A stretch of DNA of 32,354 nucleotides from Chloroflexia bacterium. Lineage in GTDB: Bacteria; Chloroflexota; Chloroflexia; Thermomicrobiales; JALYUS01. Each line of letters starts with the position of its first letter. Within the stretch, counting starts at the first letter, position 1. The notes under the pieces were generated by a model, which worked only from the letters and a program-made list of their open reading frames with translations, had not been told where the DNA came from and did not search any database. The stretch is from contig JAICJW010000003.1 in the NCBI GenBank assembly GCA_025928215.1, positions 1-32,354 of the forward strand. The letters run 5' to 3'. Position numbers and translations under genes: made by a program. Below are positions 1 to 9,114 of the stretch, in pieces.

Positions 1-2
1 AC

Positions 3-587
3 GGCCCGGCAATCCAGGATACCGATGAACTGGTGCTGATCGAGCGGGCAATCGCCGGCGACGAAAAGGCGTTCGCGGAACTCGTTACGCGCTATCAGAC
101 GGCTGTCTACAACCTCGCCAACCGGATGCTCGGCGATGCGGGCGAGGCGGAGGATGCCGCACAGGAAGTCTTCCTCCGTATCTACCGGCGGCTGGCAACG
201 TACGATGCCGATCACCGCTTCTCGACGTGGGTCCTTTCGATTGCCAGCCATTATTGCATTGATCTGCTTCGCCGCAAGCGCCCCTGGCTCGTGCCGATCG
301 AAAATATCTCCAACTGGATGCGCGCTCGCTCGCGCGGGCCGGAAGCATCGGCGCTCGTACAGGAGCAGCAGGATACGGTGCGCAACCTGCTCGCGAAACT
401 GCCCGAACATTATCGTCTCGTCCTTTTGCTGCGGTACTGGCACGATCTCGGCTATGAGGAGATCGCGCAGGTCGTTGATCTGCCCGTCAGTACAATCAAG
501 GCGCGTTTGCACCGGGCGCGGAACGCGCTTGCGGCGCTCGTGAATGGGGATGGGAGGCTTGCCGATGCATTGCAAGCAAACCCGTAG
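3..587 (+). CDS. ECF-type RNA polymerase sigma-70 family factor, 5'-truncated by window edge
   Basis: Translation has sigma-70 region 2 (AFAELVTRYQTAVYNLANRMLGDAGEAEDAAQEVFLRIYRRL) and region 4 (LPEHYRLVLLLRYWHDLGYEEIAQVVDLPVSTIKARLHRARNAL). The frame is open to the left edge (GPAIQDTDELVLIERA), so the true start is probably outside the window. Confidence 0.92.
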   Translation, partial: GPAIQDTDELVLIERAIAGDEKAFAELVTRYQTAVYNLANRMLGDAGEAEDAAQEVFLRIYRRLATYDADHRFSTWVLSIASHYCIDLLRRKRPWLVPIENISNWMRARSRGPEASALVQEQQDTVRNLLAKLPEHYRLVLLLRYWHDLGYEEIAQVVDLPVSTIKARLHRARNALAALVNGDGRLADALQANP

Positions 588-1116
588 CCTTCTCCTCCAA
601 TCGCTGGAACATCCTCTCGACGCCGAATGCGAGCGCATCGTTCAGGCGCACGTCGTGGAATGCACTGAGTGCCGCCGGTTTGCCGAGGCGATGCGGATGT
701 GGCCAGCCCATGCCGCCGCCCAGCAGCGTCGCCGGAATGCGCCCGACCTCACCGAGCGCGTGCTCGCCAATGTCCGGCCCTTGCCGCCGCCGTGGGTCTA
801 CCGGCACGAGCAACAAAACAAGCAGGTGCCGCAAATGGTCGCCTTCGTCGTCGGCGCGCTGGGGGTTTCGCTCGCCTTCCTGATGCTCTGCCTGACGTTC
901 GTCGTTGCGATTACGGGGCAGACGCGGCCCGCAGCGAGGGGCCAGGAACAACTGATGGTGCCGGAAGTGTGGCACGATATTCAATTGTGGATGAACAGTA
1001 TCCCGAGCGATCACGCACACGCCGTCGTGACCGTGGTCGTCGCGCTCGCGTTCACCGCCCTCGTCGTCACCTGGTTCCGCACCCTCTCGGTTCATGTTGG
1101 CCGTGACCGCCAATAA
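565..1116 (+). CDS. Anti-sigma factor with N-terminal zinc-finger (zf-HC2/ZAS) and two predicted TM segments
   Basis: HxxxCxxC motif (HVVECTEC) near the N-terminus, hydrophobic segments MVAFVVGALGVSLAFLMLCLTFVVAI and AVVTVVVALAFTALVVTWF. Overlaps the sigma gene 3' end. ATG at 565 is preceded by GGGAGG. Confidence 0.82.
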   Translation: MHCKQTRSLLLQSLEHPLDAECERIVQAHVVECTECRRFAEAMRMWPAHAAAQQRRRNAPDLTERVLANVRPLPPPWVYRHEQQNKQVPQMVAFVVGALGVSLAFLMLCLTFVVAITGQTRPAARGQEQLMVPEVWHDIQLWMNSIPSDHAHAVVTVVVALAFTALVVTWFRTLSVHVGRDRQ

Positions 1117-1903
1117 CGCTCCCGCCGGACTCCCCCCGACTCCCATGCCGGTTCCAACCCCGATCCCGATCCCGATCATTCGCTTCGAGCGCGCGACCCG
1201 TCGGTACACGACGGGTCGCGGCATCGTCACCGCGCTCCACGAGGCGACCTTCACGGTGGCGCGGGGCGAGTGGGTGGCGATTGTCGGGCCGTCCGGCAGC
1301 GGCAAGAGCACGCTGATGAATCTTCTCGCCGGTATTGATCGGGCGAGCGCGGGCGAGGTATGGGTCAACGGCCAGGACTTGACGCAGCTCTCGGAGGAGC
1401 GGCTGGCACGCTGGCGCGGGCGCGAGGTCGGCATCGTCTTCCAGTTCTTCCAGTTGATGCCGACGCTGACGGCGGTCGAAAATGTCGTCCTGCCAATGGA
1501 GTTGCGCGGTCGGTGGCGTGGCGAGCGGCGGAAACGGGCGCTGGCCTTGCTGGATCGGGTCGGTGTCGCTGATCTCGCGGCCAGTCTGCCCGCGCAGATG
1601 TCGGGTGGGGAGCAGCAGCGCGTCGCCATTGCCCGTGCGCTCGCCAATGACCCGGCGATTTTACTCGCGGACGAACCGACGGGCAATCTCGACTCGGCGA
1701 CGGGGGAGCGGATTATCGAATTGCTCGCGGAACTCGCCGATGGCGAGCGGACGTTGCTGATTGTCACGCATGACGCGCGCCTGGCGTCTCGCGCGCCACG
1801 AACGATTGGCCTTGCGGATGGCGTCATCATGCAGGACACTAACGTATCCGCCGGGACGGTCCTCGCTGAGGCGCCGCTCGCAGAGGCGAACGAAACGGTA
1901 TAG
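1094..1903 (+). CDS. ABC transporter ATP-binding protein (MacB/LolD type)
   Basis: Walker A GPSGSGKST, signature MSGGEQQRVAIARAL, Walker B ILLADEPTGNLD, H-loop VTHD. Confidence 0.95.
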   Translation: MLAVTANNAPAGLPPTPMPVPTPIPIPIIRFERATRRYTTGRGIVTALHEATFTVARGEWVAIVGPSGSGKSTLMNLLAGIDRASAGEVWVNGQDLTQLSEERLARWRGREVGIVFQFFQLMPTLTAVENVVLPMELRGRWRGERRKRALALLDRVGVADLAASLPAQMSGGEQQRVAIARALANDPAILLADEPTGNLDSATGERIIELLAELADGERTLLIVTHDARLASRAPRTIGLADGVIMQDTNVSAGTVLAEAPLAEANETV

Positions 1904-1941
1904 CGGGTGGGCGCGGCGCGACGGATCGGTATATCACGCGC

Positions 1942-4284
1942 ATGACGATACTGATCACCAAAACAATCCGCGATTTCGGCGTGCGCCGCCTCCGGTCGGC
2001 ATTGCTGCTGCTGGGCATCGTAATCGGTGTCGCGGGGGTCGTCGCCATCGCCTATACCGCGCGAAACCTCGCCGCTGCTCAGCGCGCGGCGTATGTCTCC
2101 GCCTCGCAAGCTGATCTCTTCATCAATGTGCGGAGCTTTCCTGCCGCGCTCACCAATGTCATCCGGGAGACGGACAATGTCCAAACCGTCGAATCGCGCG
2201 TCAGCGATTACCTCCAGTGGTCGAATGGTGGCCCTTATCGGGATGTGCTGATCTATGGCGTGCATGATTTCAACAACATGCAAATCAACCGCCCGACGCT
2301 GATCGCGGGGCGCTGGCCGGGGAAGGGAGAGGCCGTCCTCGATTATTCATCCCAGCGGCTGCAACCCGTGGCGATTGGTGACACGATCGCGCTGCGGGAG
2401 AGCGTCGCGACCCCACCCGTCTATGCGCGCATCAGCGGCTTCACGCGCACGCCGGGGGAGCCGGATGCCTCGATTCAAAACCGTGCGACCGGTTATGCAC
2501 CGGCGGCGGATGTGCAACTGTGGCGTCAGGAGCCGGGAGATAACCAATTGCTTGTGCGCCTCGGAGAACTCCGGCGGGCGACTGAGACGCGACAAGCGAT
2601 CATCCGCGTGCTGGACAAGCGTGGCATCGCGCATGGGCAAGGAGCGATCCGCGATCCGCAGCAGGCGGTTGGGACGAAAGAACTCGGCGTGCTCCTGCTC
2701 CTGATGTCCGTCTTCTCGGTGATTGGCGTCGTGCTCAGTGGATTTCTCGTCTGGAACACGATGACGGCGGTGATGTCCGAGGAGATGCGGCAAGTCGGTA
2801 TCCTGCGCGCCCTCGGCGCCAGCCGCTGGCAGGTATTGCGCACCTATCTGTTCCCCGCAATCCTTGTCGGCTTCGTCGGCAGCCTCGCCGGTATCGCCGT
2901 TGGGGTGATCGGCGGCGGCGCGCTTGCCGCGTTTCTCGGCGGATTGATCGGCCTCGCCTTGCCGCCATTCACGCTCGCGCCGCGGGAGGTGGTGCTCGGG
3001 TCGCTGGTCGGCATGGGTGTCGGGATGGGTGCGGCGATCTTCCCCGCGTGGCAGGGAACGCGTGTCACGGCACTGGAACTGCTGCGCAATTACGGCGTTC
3101 GCGCGGACTATGGGGTCGGATTCATCCAAACGATGCTCGCCCGCTTGCAGGGAACGAGCGCGATGGTCGCGATGGCGATACGGAACACCTGGCGGCGGCG
3201 CGTTCGGTCGGTCGTGACGATGCTCGTCGTCGGCGTCGGCGCGGCGGCCTTCATCGGCACCCAGGCGCTCAATGCGTCAGTATCCCATACCGTAGATAGT
3301 TTGTACGCGATCTATGCGGCGGATGCGTGGCTGAGTTTCAACCGCGCAATGAGTCTCCAGTTTACGGACGAACTGCGCCGGGATCCCGACATCGTCGCAT
3401 CGGAGGGGTGGGTGCGCGACGACGCATATGTGCAACAAACATTGACCGACCTCTGGGGCATTCCGGCCGACACGGCGCTCTACCTTCATCAGGTAACGGC
3501 GGGGCGCTGGTATGCCGCGCATGACCCGGCGGAAGTGGTGGTGACGGCAAATCTCGCGCGCAGCCTCGGCTTGCATGCGGGCGATCCGCTGAACGTCGTC
3601 TACCGCAAGCGGCAGCAGACGTACAGTATCGTCGGAATCGTGGATGACGCGAGCACCTATCTGGGCAGCCGCGCCACCGGCAAGGTCTTCATGACGCCGG
3701 AGAACGCGAACACTCTGCGGGGAACGGGCAATGTCGCGGATTTCTTCGCGGTCCGCTTCACGGACTCGTCGCCGGGCGGGGTGAATGCGGCGCTCCGGCA
3801 GGTCGAGCAACAGTTCCGCACCGACGAGCCATCGGCACTTGCCGCGTATGAGGATCGCGCGAATACCCAGAACGTCACGCGCATCCTCACGGTGTTGCTC
3901 GATGCGATGGTGGTCGTGGTCGCGGTGATCGGGATGGTCGGCCTCGTCAATACGCTCATACTCAATATCACCGAGCGGCGGCGCGAACTGGGCATCTTGC
4001 GCTCGATTGGCGCGGGTGGCGGCGCGCTCATCCGGCTGCTCGTCAGCGAGGGGATTGTGCTCGGCGGGCTGGGCTACGGGCTTGGGCTTGTCGGCGGCTA
4101 CGCGCTCGCCCGCTATCTCGTCGCGTTGGCGGGGGCGGAACTCTTCCGCATGCAATTTACGCTGTCGCCGCTTGTCCTTCTGCTCACCGGCGTATTGACG
4201 CTCGTCGTCGCGGCGGGGGCGAGCGTGGCACCCGGCATCCTTGCGGCGCGGCTCCGCCCCATCGAGGCGGTGCGCTATGAGTAG
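1942..4284 (+). CDS. ABC transporter permease with duplicated MacB-PCD/FtsX modules
   Basis: 780 aa. Two similar halves, each starting with a TM segment (RRLRSALLLLGIVIGVAGVVAIA; RRRVRSVVTMLVVGVGAAAFIGTQ) and ending in FtsX-like TM clusters (MRQVGILRALGASRWQVL; RRELGILRSIGAGGGALIRLL). Confidence 0.92.
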   Translation: MTILITKTIRDFGVRRLRSALLLLGIVIGVAGVVAIAYTARNLAAAQRAAYVSASQADLFINVRSFPAALTNVIRETDNVQTVESRVSDYLQWSNGGPYRDVLIYGVHDFNNMQINRPTLIAGRWPGKGEAVLDYSSQRLQPVAIGDTIALRESVATPPVYARISGFTRTPGEPDASIQNRATGYAPAADVQLWRQEPGDNQLLVRLGELRRATETRQAIIRVLDKRGIAHGQGAIRDPQQAVGTKELGVLLLLMSVFSVIGVVLSGFLVWNTMTAVMSEEMRQVGILRALGASRWQVLRTYLFPAILVGFVGSLAGIAVGVIGGGALAAFLGGLIGLALPPFTLAPREVVLGSLVGMGVGMGAAIFPAWQGTRVTALELLRNYGVRADYGVGFIQTMLARLQGTSAMVAMAIRNTWRRRVRSVVTMLVVGVGAAAFIGTQALNASVSHTVDSLYAIYAADAWLSFNRAMSLQFTDELRRDPDIVASEGWVRDDAYVQQTLTDLWGIPADTALYLHQVTAGRWYAAHDPAEVVVTANLARSLGLHAGDPLNVVYRKRQQTYSIVGIVDDASTYLGSRATGKVFMTPENANTLRGTGNVADFFAVRFTDSSPGGVNAALRQVEQQFRTDEPSALAAYEDRANTQNVTRILTVLLDAMVVVVAVIGMVGLVNTLILNITERRRELGILRSIGAGGGALIRLLVSEGIVLGGLGYGLGLVGGYALARYLVALAGAELFRMQFTLSPLVLLLTGVLTLVVAAGASVAPGILAARLRPIEAVRYE

Positions 4285-5269
4285 GCGGCCAGCAATCGCA
4301 CTGGGGTTGCTCCTTGTCGTGGTCGCTGGCGTCGCCATTTGGGCGGGATTCTTCCGCACATCGCGCGGTAGTGTCCATACGGTGACGGTCGAACGCCGCG
4401 CCGAATTGAGCGCGACCGTGCAAGCGACGGGCAAGGTGGATGTGACCGGAAAGCTGGTCATCCCCCTCTCGCAGACGGGCACCGTGCGCGTCGTCGCTGT
4501 CAAAGTCGGCGATAGCGTGCATACGGGCGATCTGATCGTGGCGATGGATGATGCCCGCCAGCGTCAGGATGTTCAGGCGGCATCGGATGCGCTCGATGCG
4601 GCGCAATATGGCCTGACGAGCGCTCGCGCCCGTGGCGGTGGCGATCCGGGCGGAAGTGCGGCGATCATCACCGCCGAAGCGGCGGTGCAGGACGCACAAC
4701 GCCGCCTTGACACCGCGCGGGACGCTCTCAGACGCACCCTCGTGCTCGCGCCGATAGATGGCACGATCCTCTCGCTGTCCGTTGTGGAGAAGGGCAGTTA
4801 CAATCAGGGGCAGGAAGTCACCCAGATTGCCAATGTGCAGAATCTCGTCCTGACGGTTGATCTGGACGAACTCGACGTGCCGCGCCTCGGGGACAACCGC
4901 GCGACGAAAATCATCTTTGACGCCTTCCCCGGCAACGAAATCACCGGCACACTCACCGCTATCGCGCCAGTGGCGACGAATCGGGGTGGGCGCACGATCT
5001 ATGAAGGGACCGTCACCTTTGCCCGCCCGCCGAATCTCGATCTCCGGCCCGGTATGGGCGCGGACGTCACCATCGCGACCCGCACCGAGCAGAATGTGCT
5101 CGTCGTGCCGGATCTCGCCGTGGAGACGATTGGCGCGAAGACCTTTCTCACTGTTCTCCACGATGATGGATCGCGCGAACGTGTCGAAGTACGCACCGGT
5201 ATCCGCACGAACGGCGTGATCGTCATCGCAAGTGGCGTCAGCGAAGGCACACACGTCGTCGTGCCGTAG
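4277..5269 (+). CDS. Efflux periplasmic adaptor / HlyD-family membrane fusion protein
   Basis: Lipoyl/barrel-sandwich pattern (VQATGKVDVTGKLVIPLSQTGTVRVVAVKVGDSVHTGDLIVAMDD), coiled coil, then LVLAPIDGTILSLSVVEKGSYNQGQ. ATG overlaps the permease stop (ATGAGTAG). Confidence 0.9.
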   Translation: MSRRPAIALGLLLVVVAGVAIWAGFFRTSRGSVHTVTVERRAELSATVQATGKVDVTGKLVIPLSQTGTVRVVAVKVGDSVHTGDLIVAMDDARQRQDVQAASDALDAAQYGLTSARARGGGDPGGSAAIITAEAAVQDAQRRLDTARDALRRTLVLAPIDGTILSLSVVEKGSYNQGQEVTQIANVQNLVLTVDLDELDVPRLGDNRATKIIFDAFPGNEITGTLTAIAPVATNRGGRTIYEGTVTFARPPNLDLRPGMGADVTIATRTEQNVLVVPDLAVETIGAKTFLTVLHDDGSRERVEVRTGIRTNGVIVIASGVSEGTHVVVP

Positions 5270-5279
5270 GAGAGATATG

Positions 5280-5309
5280 GGTGGTGGCAGGCTGAAGCCC
5301 GCCACCACC
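5280..5309. repeat. Intergenic palindrome (REP-like; possible bidirectional terminator)
   Basis: GGTGGTGGC-A-GGCT-GA-AGCC-C-GCCACCACC: 9-bp perfect outer stem plus 4-bp inner stem between convergent genes. Confidence 0.7.
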
Positions 5310-5324
5310 GGGAAGAGTGCTATC

Positions 5325-5708
5325 CTATGTGGATGTCCCGCTGCTGTGTGACTCGACGGACGGCTTCGCGGGTTCGTCGAGGACATTCACGTACTGATTG
5401 AGGCGCGACTTCGCCTCGTCGCCGAGCCGGTTAATCTCATCGCTCAGGCTGCTAACGCCCTGTTGCAGCATTTCGATTAGCCGGTCAATAGCCTCCTCGA
5501 TCAGCGGCATATTCTCGCGCACCGCGCCCTGAAGTTGCTCGTCAATGTTCGCGAACTGCGAACCGAGCAGCGAAGAGAGTTTCGCTCGCCCCTGCTCGCT
5601 CCGCATATACATAATGAGTGCGACTGCCCCCGCCGAGAGGGCGCCGCCCGCGCCGAAGCGCGCGAACTTCTGTCCTTTTGTCTCCGCGTCGTTCGTCGTC
5701 ATTGCCAT
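5325..5708 (-). CDS. Small membrane-anchored YtxH-like hypothetical protein
   Basis: Single N-terminal hydrophobic segment (GAGGALSAGAVALIMYM) followed by an amphipathic helical region; last gene of the minus-strand recO operon. Confidence 0.55.
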   Translation of the reverse strand: MAMTTNDAETKGQKFARFGAGGALSAGAVALIMYMRSEQGRAKLSSLLGSQFANIDEQLQGAVRENMPLIEEAIDRLIEMLQQGVSSLSDEINRLGDEAKSRLNQYVNVLDEPAKPSVESHSSGTST

Positions 5709-5744
5709 CGGTCTCCTCCTCTTTCCGTACAACCCTATTGCAAC

Positions 5745-6590
5745 TTACGCGCCGCCGGAATTCCGCTCCTTTTCCTCGTCTATCTCCGGGATGAGTCGTT
5801 CGAGTATGGCCGCGAGCCGTTTCGCGCTCTGTGCCCCTTGATGTACCACGTCGGTGTGCGAGAGCGATTCCGCCCCCACGATATTTGTGATCGAGGAGAA
5901 GGCGAGGACATCCATGCCGCAACACCGCGCGACCAGCGCTTCCGGCGCGGTAGACATCCCGACCGCATCCGCCCCGATCGCGCGGAGGAAACGCTGCTCG
6001 GCGGGGGTTTCGTAACTCGGGCCGCCGACCATCGCATAGACCCCTTCGCGCAGCACGATGCCCGCGCTCGCGGCGGCGATGTGGGCGCGGGCGCGCAGGT
6101 GGGGCGTGTAGACATGCGTGCAATCGAGGAAGTTCGGCCCGCCGCGCAGGGGGTTGTGGCCGATGAGGCCGGGCAAGTTGATATGATCGCCGAGAACCAT
6201 CAGATCGCCGACGCCGTAGTCCGGGTTGAGGCCGCCCGCCGCGTTCGTGAGGATGAGCGTCGTGATCCGCGCGTGGTGCAACAAGCGAACGTACTCCGTG
6301 ACCGCCGCGATACTGACACCCTGATAGGAGTGCAGGCGGCCGCTGACGAGCAGGATGGGGACGGTGCCGCAGTTCACGAGCGCAAATTCCCGGCGATGGC
6401 CGGGTACGTCGCCCGCGTCGCTGCGCATGAAGGACGACCACGACCAGCGCCCGATGACCGGCCATGCCGCCAGCGCGTCACCGAGGCCCGATCCGAGGGT
6501 GACGGCGATGCGTGGCTGCGTGCCCGTTGCCTCGATGACAGCGGCAAACGCGGTTTCGGGGTCGGGTGTTGTCGAGAGACGTGCGGCCAT
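5745..6590 (-). CDS. punA: Purine-nucleoside phosphorylase
   Basis: VTLGSGLGD, SGRLHSYQG, LTNAAGGLNPDYGVGDLMVLGDHINL, GGPSYETPAEQRFLRAIGADAVGMSTAPE are hallmark PNP motifs. Confidence 0.93.
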   Translation of the reverse strand: MAARLSTTPDPETAFAAVIEATGTQPRIAVTLGSGLGDALAAWPVIGRWSWSSFMRSDAGDVPGHRREFALVNCGTVPILLVSGRLHSYQGVSIAAVTEYVRLLHHARITTLILTNAAGGLNPDYGVGDLMVLGDHINLPGLIGHNPLRGGPNFLDCTHVYTPHLRARAHIAAASAGIVLREGVYAMVGGPSYETPAEQRFLRAIGADAVGMSTAPEALVARCCGMDVLAFSSITNIVGAESLSHTDVVHQGAQSAKRLAAILERLIPEIDEEKERNSGGA

Positions 6591-6600
6591 AATTCGGCTT

Positions 6601-7257
6601 TCAGATACGGTTGAGCAGTTCGGCGCGCTTCGCGTCATATTCGGCCTGCGAGATCGCACCGCGATCCCGGAGATCGGCGAGTTTCGCGATCAGAGAGGCG
6701 GCATCTTCCTGTCTGACCGGCGCGATGGCGGGCGGAGCGGGACGGTAGCCGCTTATCCGGTCGGTGTAGGAATCGCGCGCCGCGAGCACGGCCCGTTTGA
6801 AGGCGAGCGGATCGGCGACGTGCTCAAGCAGGTCCGCGCCGACATCATTGCCGGTGACGATCTCCATATCGCCGTAGTTGAGCATGCGGCCAAAGAGCGT
6901 TTGATTGAGCACGAGGTCGTTGATCATATTGAGCGATGAGTCAATCGTGTGCTTGCCGAGCAGGCCGGAGACCTGGATAACGCGGCGATCGGTGATGATG
7001 TAGTGCTCGTTGCGCCAGCGCAGAAACTGGATGAAGACTTGCAGATAAAAGATGAGCGCCAGGGCGAGGAAAACAATCAGGACGATCAGGCCGACTCTGG
7101 CGTTGCTGATCTTCACCTTCGCGACAATGCCGATGATGAGGAGGAGAATCGTCAGGAGCGCGTTGCCGGCGACCCGCTTTGCCAGAACCGTCCAGTGGGG
7201 ATGCGCGGCGAACAGTTTTTCCTCGCCGTTGCCGAGCAGGTCATCAATGTATGCCAT
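6601..7257 (-). CDS. PH-domain (bPH2) membrane protein with C-terminal SHOCT domain
   Basis: Two TM segments, bPH2-like YIITDRRVIQVSGLLGKHTIDSSLNMINDL, SHOCT tail LIAKLADLRDRGAISQAEYDAKRAELL. ATG at 7257 overlaps the recO 3' end. Confidence 0.85.
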   Translation of the reverse strand: MAYIDDLLGNGEEKLFAAHPHWTVLAKRVAGNALLTILLLIIGIVAKVKISNARVGLIVLIVFLALALIFYLQVFIQFLRWRNEHYIITDRRVIQVSGLLGKHTIDSSLNMINDLVLNQTLFGRMLNYGDMEIVTGNDVGADLLEHVADPLAFKRAVLAARDSYTDRISGYRPAPPAIAPVRQEDAASLIAKLADLRDRGAISQAEYDAKRAELLNRI

Positions 7258-8056
7258 CCCGTCCCTCCCTTTCCGCCCGATAGCCGTCGTCCATCCGTTG
7301 CAACACGAGAGGCGAGCGGAGATCGTGCTCGGCAGCGGCGCGAATCCACCGGCCAAGCACCGCGCCCGCCTCGTCCAGCGCCTCCGGCGGCAATCGCACC
7401 TGCACGATCCGCGCGAGTGACTCCCGCGCGAGGAGACGGAGCGCCTTGATTGTCGCCGTCTCAATTGGTTGCGCGAGCACATCCAGGTGGCGGCACGCCG
7501 GGCAGAGCAGGCCGCCCCGTTCGATGCTGGCGACATATGGCACGTCCGGCGCAATCGGCGCGTCGCACCTAGCGCACGCCGACCAACTGGGCGCGAGGCC
7601 ATTGAGGGTGAGGATGAACAACTCGAACCAGCGACAGGTCGCCGATGCGTCCGCGCCGACATCGAGCGCGACGAGCGCGGCGACAAATGCGTCATAGAGC
7701 GCACGGCTGCCGCTCTCCTCCTCGGAGAAGGTATCCACCAGTTCCGCGAGATAATAGGCGGGGCCGAGGAGATCGAGGTCCGTGCGGAGGCGCATAAACG
7801 GTTCGATCATCTCGACCTGCGCGATGATATCGAGGTCGTGCCCTTGCGCGAGCATCATCGCGCAACGACAGAATGGCTCCAGATGCCCCGATTTCTTGCT
7901 CGTCATTTTCCGCACGCCCTTCGCAGCGGCGCGCACTTTCCCGCGATCGGGCGTGATGATCGTCAGAATGCGGTCCGCCTCGCCCAGATCGCGACCACGC
8001 AGGACGATCCCTTCGGTGCGGTAGGTTCGTTGTCCCGTTGCGCGTGGCACCGTCAC
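7244..8056 (-). CDS. recO: DNA repair protein RecO
   Basis: YRTEGIVLRGRDLGEADRILTIITPDRGKVRAAAKGVRK...SKKSGHLEPF; zinc-binding CARCDAPI...GGLLCPACR. Confidence 0.95.
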   Translation of the reverse strand: MTVPRATGQRTYRTEGIVLRGRDLGEADRILTIITPDRGKVRAAAKGVRKMTSKKSGHLEPFCRCAMMLAQGHDLDIIAQVEMIEPFMRLRTDLDLLGPAYYLAELVDTFSEEESGSRALYDAFVAALVALDVGADASATCRWFELFILTLNGLAPSWSACARCDAPIAPDVPYVASIERGGLLCPACRHLDVLAQPIETATIKALRLLARESLARIVQVRLPPEALDEAGAVLGRWIRAAAEHDLRSPLVLQRMDDGYRAEREGRDGIH

Positions 8057-8120
8057 TCTCCTTTCGAGAGTGCGATTATCGCAGAGGACGCGCCGCCGCG
8101 CACGCTATTTCGCCGTTTTC

Positions 8121-8174
8121 GGTGGGAGCGGTTTTCCCGCCTATCATCCGGCTGGCTGGAAGCCTGTTCCCACC
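8121..8174. repeat. Imperfect intergenic palindrome
   Basis: GGTGGGAGCGGTTTTCC ... GGAAGCCTGTTCCCACC: imperfect inverted arms (8121-8137 / 8158-8174) between divergent recO and ccdA. Confidence 0.55.
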
Positions 8175-8243
8175 ATATTTTGCTCTGGATACCGCGAATC
8201 GCGGTATCATAGCGGGGCGGTGTGTCGCGCTGGAGGTTCGCCC

Positions 8244-9092
8244 GTGTTGCTCGTCCTCACTGTACACGTTCAAGGGGCGCCGCTGATTTTCGGGATACCG
8301 CTCGCATTCCTGGGGGGGTTCCTCTCCTTTGTGTCGCCGTGTGTCCTCCCGCTCGTGCCGGGATACCTTGGCTACCTGGCGGGTATGTCGGTGGCGGAGG
8401 GGAGCGTGCCGCGTCGCCGGACGCTCCTGCTCACCGGGGTGGCGTTCGTCCTCGGTTTCTCGGCGGTGTTCACGCTCTTTGGCATCGCGATCGGTCAGTT
8501 CCTCACGAATGTGCAGGCGGCGCAAGGCTACATTCGCTGGATTGGCGGCGTGGTGATTATTCTTCTCGGCTTTCATATGCTCGGCGTAATCCGTGTCCCG
8601 ATGTTGGATCGTACCGTGAAGGTGCAGCCGGGCGCGGCATTCATGCGGAGCAATCGGGACCGCCTGGGGATCATCGCCCATTCCCGCGTGACGCCGGAGC
8701 AGGAAAGCGAGGCGCGGACGCTCGTCGCGGAGCGGCGAACGACCGTGGCGCTGTTCGGGCGGTCGTTCCTGATCGGGATATTCTTCGCGGCGGGGTGGTC
8801 GCCCTGTGTCGGCCCGATCCTGGCGGGCATTTATGGCGTCGTCGGGGCACAACCGGCGAACGGCGGCATCCTGCTTTTCGTCTACTCGCTCGGCCTCGGC
8901 GTGCCTTTTCTCTGCGTCGCGCTGCTTTTCGGTAACGCGAGCGGCGTGCTCCGGCGCGTCAATCGCTGGTACGGGGTCATTTCAATCGCGAGCGGGCTGT
9001 TCCTGATTGCCATTGGCTGCCTACTGTTGACGGACACCTTTACGCGGCTGGCGCGGTATGCGCCCGCGATCAGCCTCCCCGGAGTGACTTGA
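8244..9092 (+). CDS. ccdA: Cytochrome c biogenesis protein CcdA (thiol-disulfide transmembrane transporter)
   Basis: Two conserved Cys-Pro motifs (SFVSPCVLPLVPGYLGYLAG; AAGWSPCVGPILAG) in a polytopic membrane protein. GTG start at 8244 preceded by TGGAGG. Confidence 0.93.
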   Translation: MLLVLTVHVQGAPLIFGIPLAFLGGFLSFVSPCVLPLVPGYLGYLAGMSVAEGSVPRRRTLLLTGVAFVLGFSAVFTLFGIAIGQFLTNVQAAQGYIRWIGGVVIILLGFHMLGVIRVPMLDRTVKVQPGAAFMRSNRDRLGIIAHSRVTPEQESEARTLVAERRTTVALFGRSFLIGIFFAAGWSPCVGPILAGIYGVVGAQPANGGILLFVYSLGLGVPFLCVALLFGNASGVLRRVNRWYGVISIASGLFLIAIGCLLLTDTFTRLARYAPAISLPGVT

Positions 9093-9114
9093 GCGAGCAT
9101 GCATGCGCTCCTGG

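Noticed and set aside
496-2283. 595-aa minus-strand ORF antisense to sigma/anti-sigma/ABC genes
   Set aside because: Arg/Pro/Ser-rich shadow frame opposite strongly supported coding sequence; high-GC artefact. The same reasoning applies to 3277-4503, 4184-5386, 5535-6614, 9552-10718, 10963-12042, 26672-27583, 28209-29081 and similar long antisense ORFs.
8070-8243. N-terminal extension of the ccdA ORF (GGSGFPAYHPAGWKPVPTIF...)
   Set aside because: This stretch is translation of the intergenic palindrome at 8121-8174; a better start is the GTG at 8244 with a ribosome-binding site.
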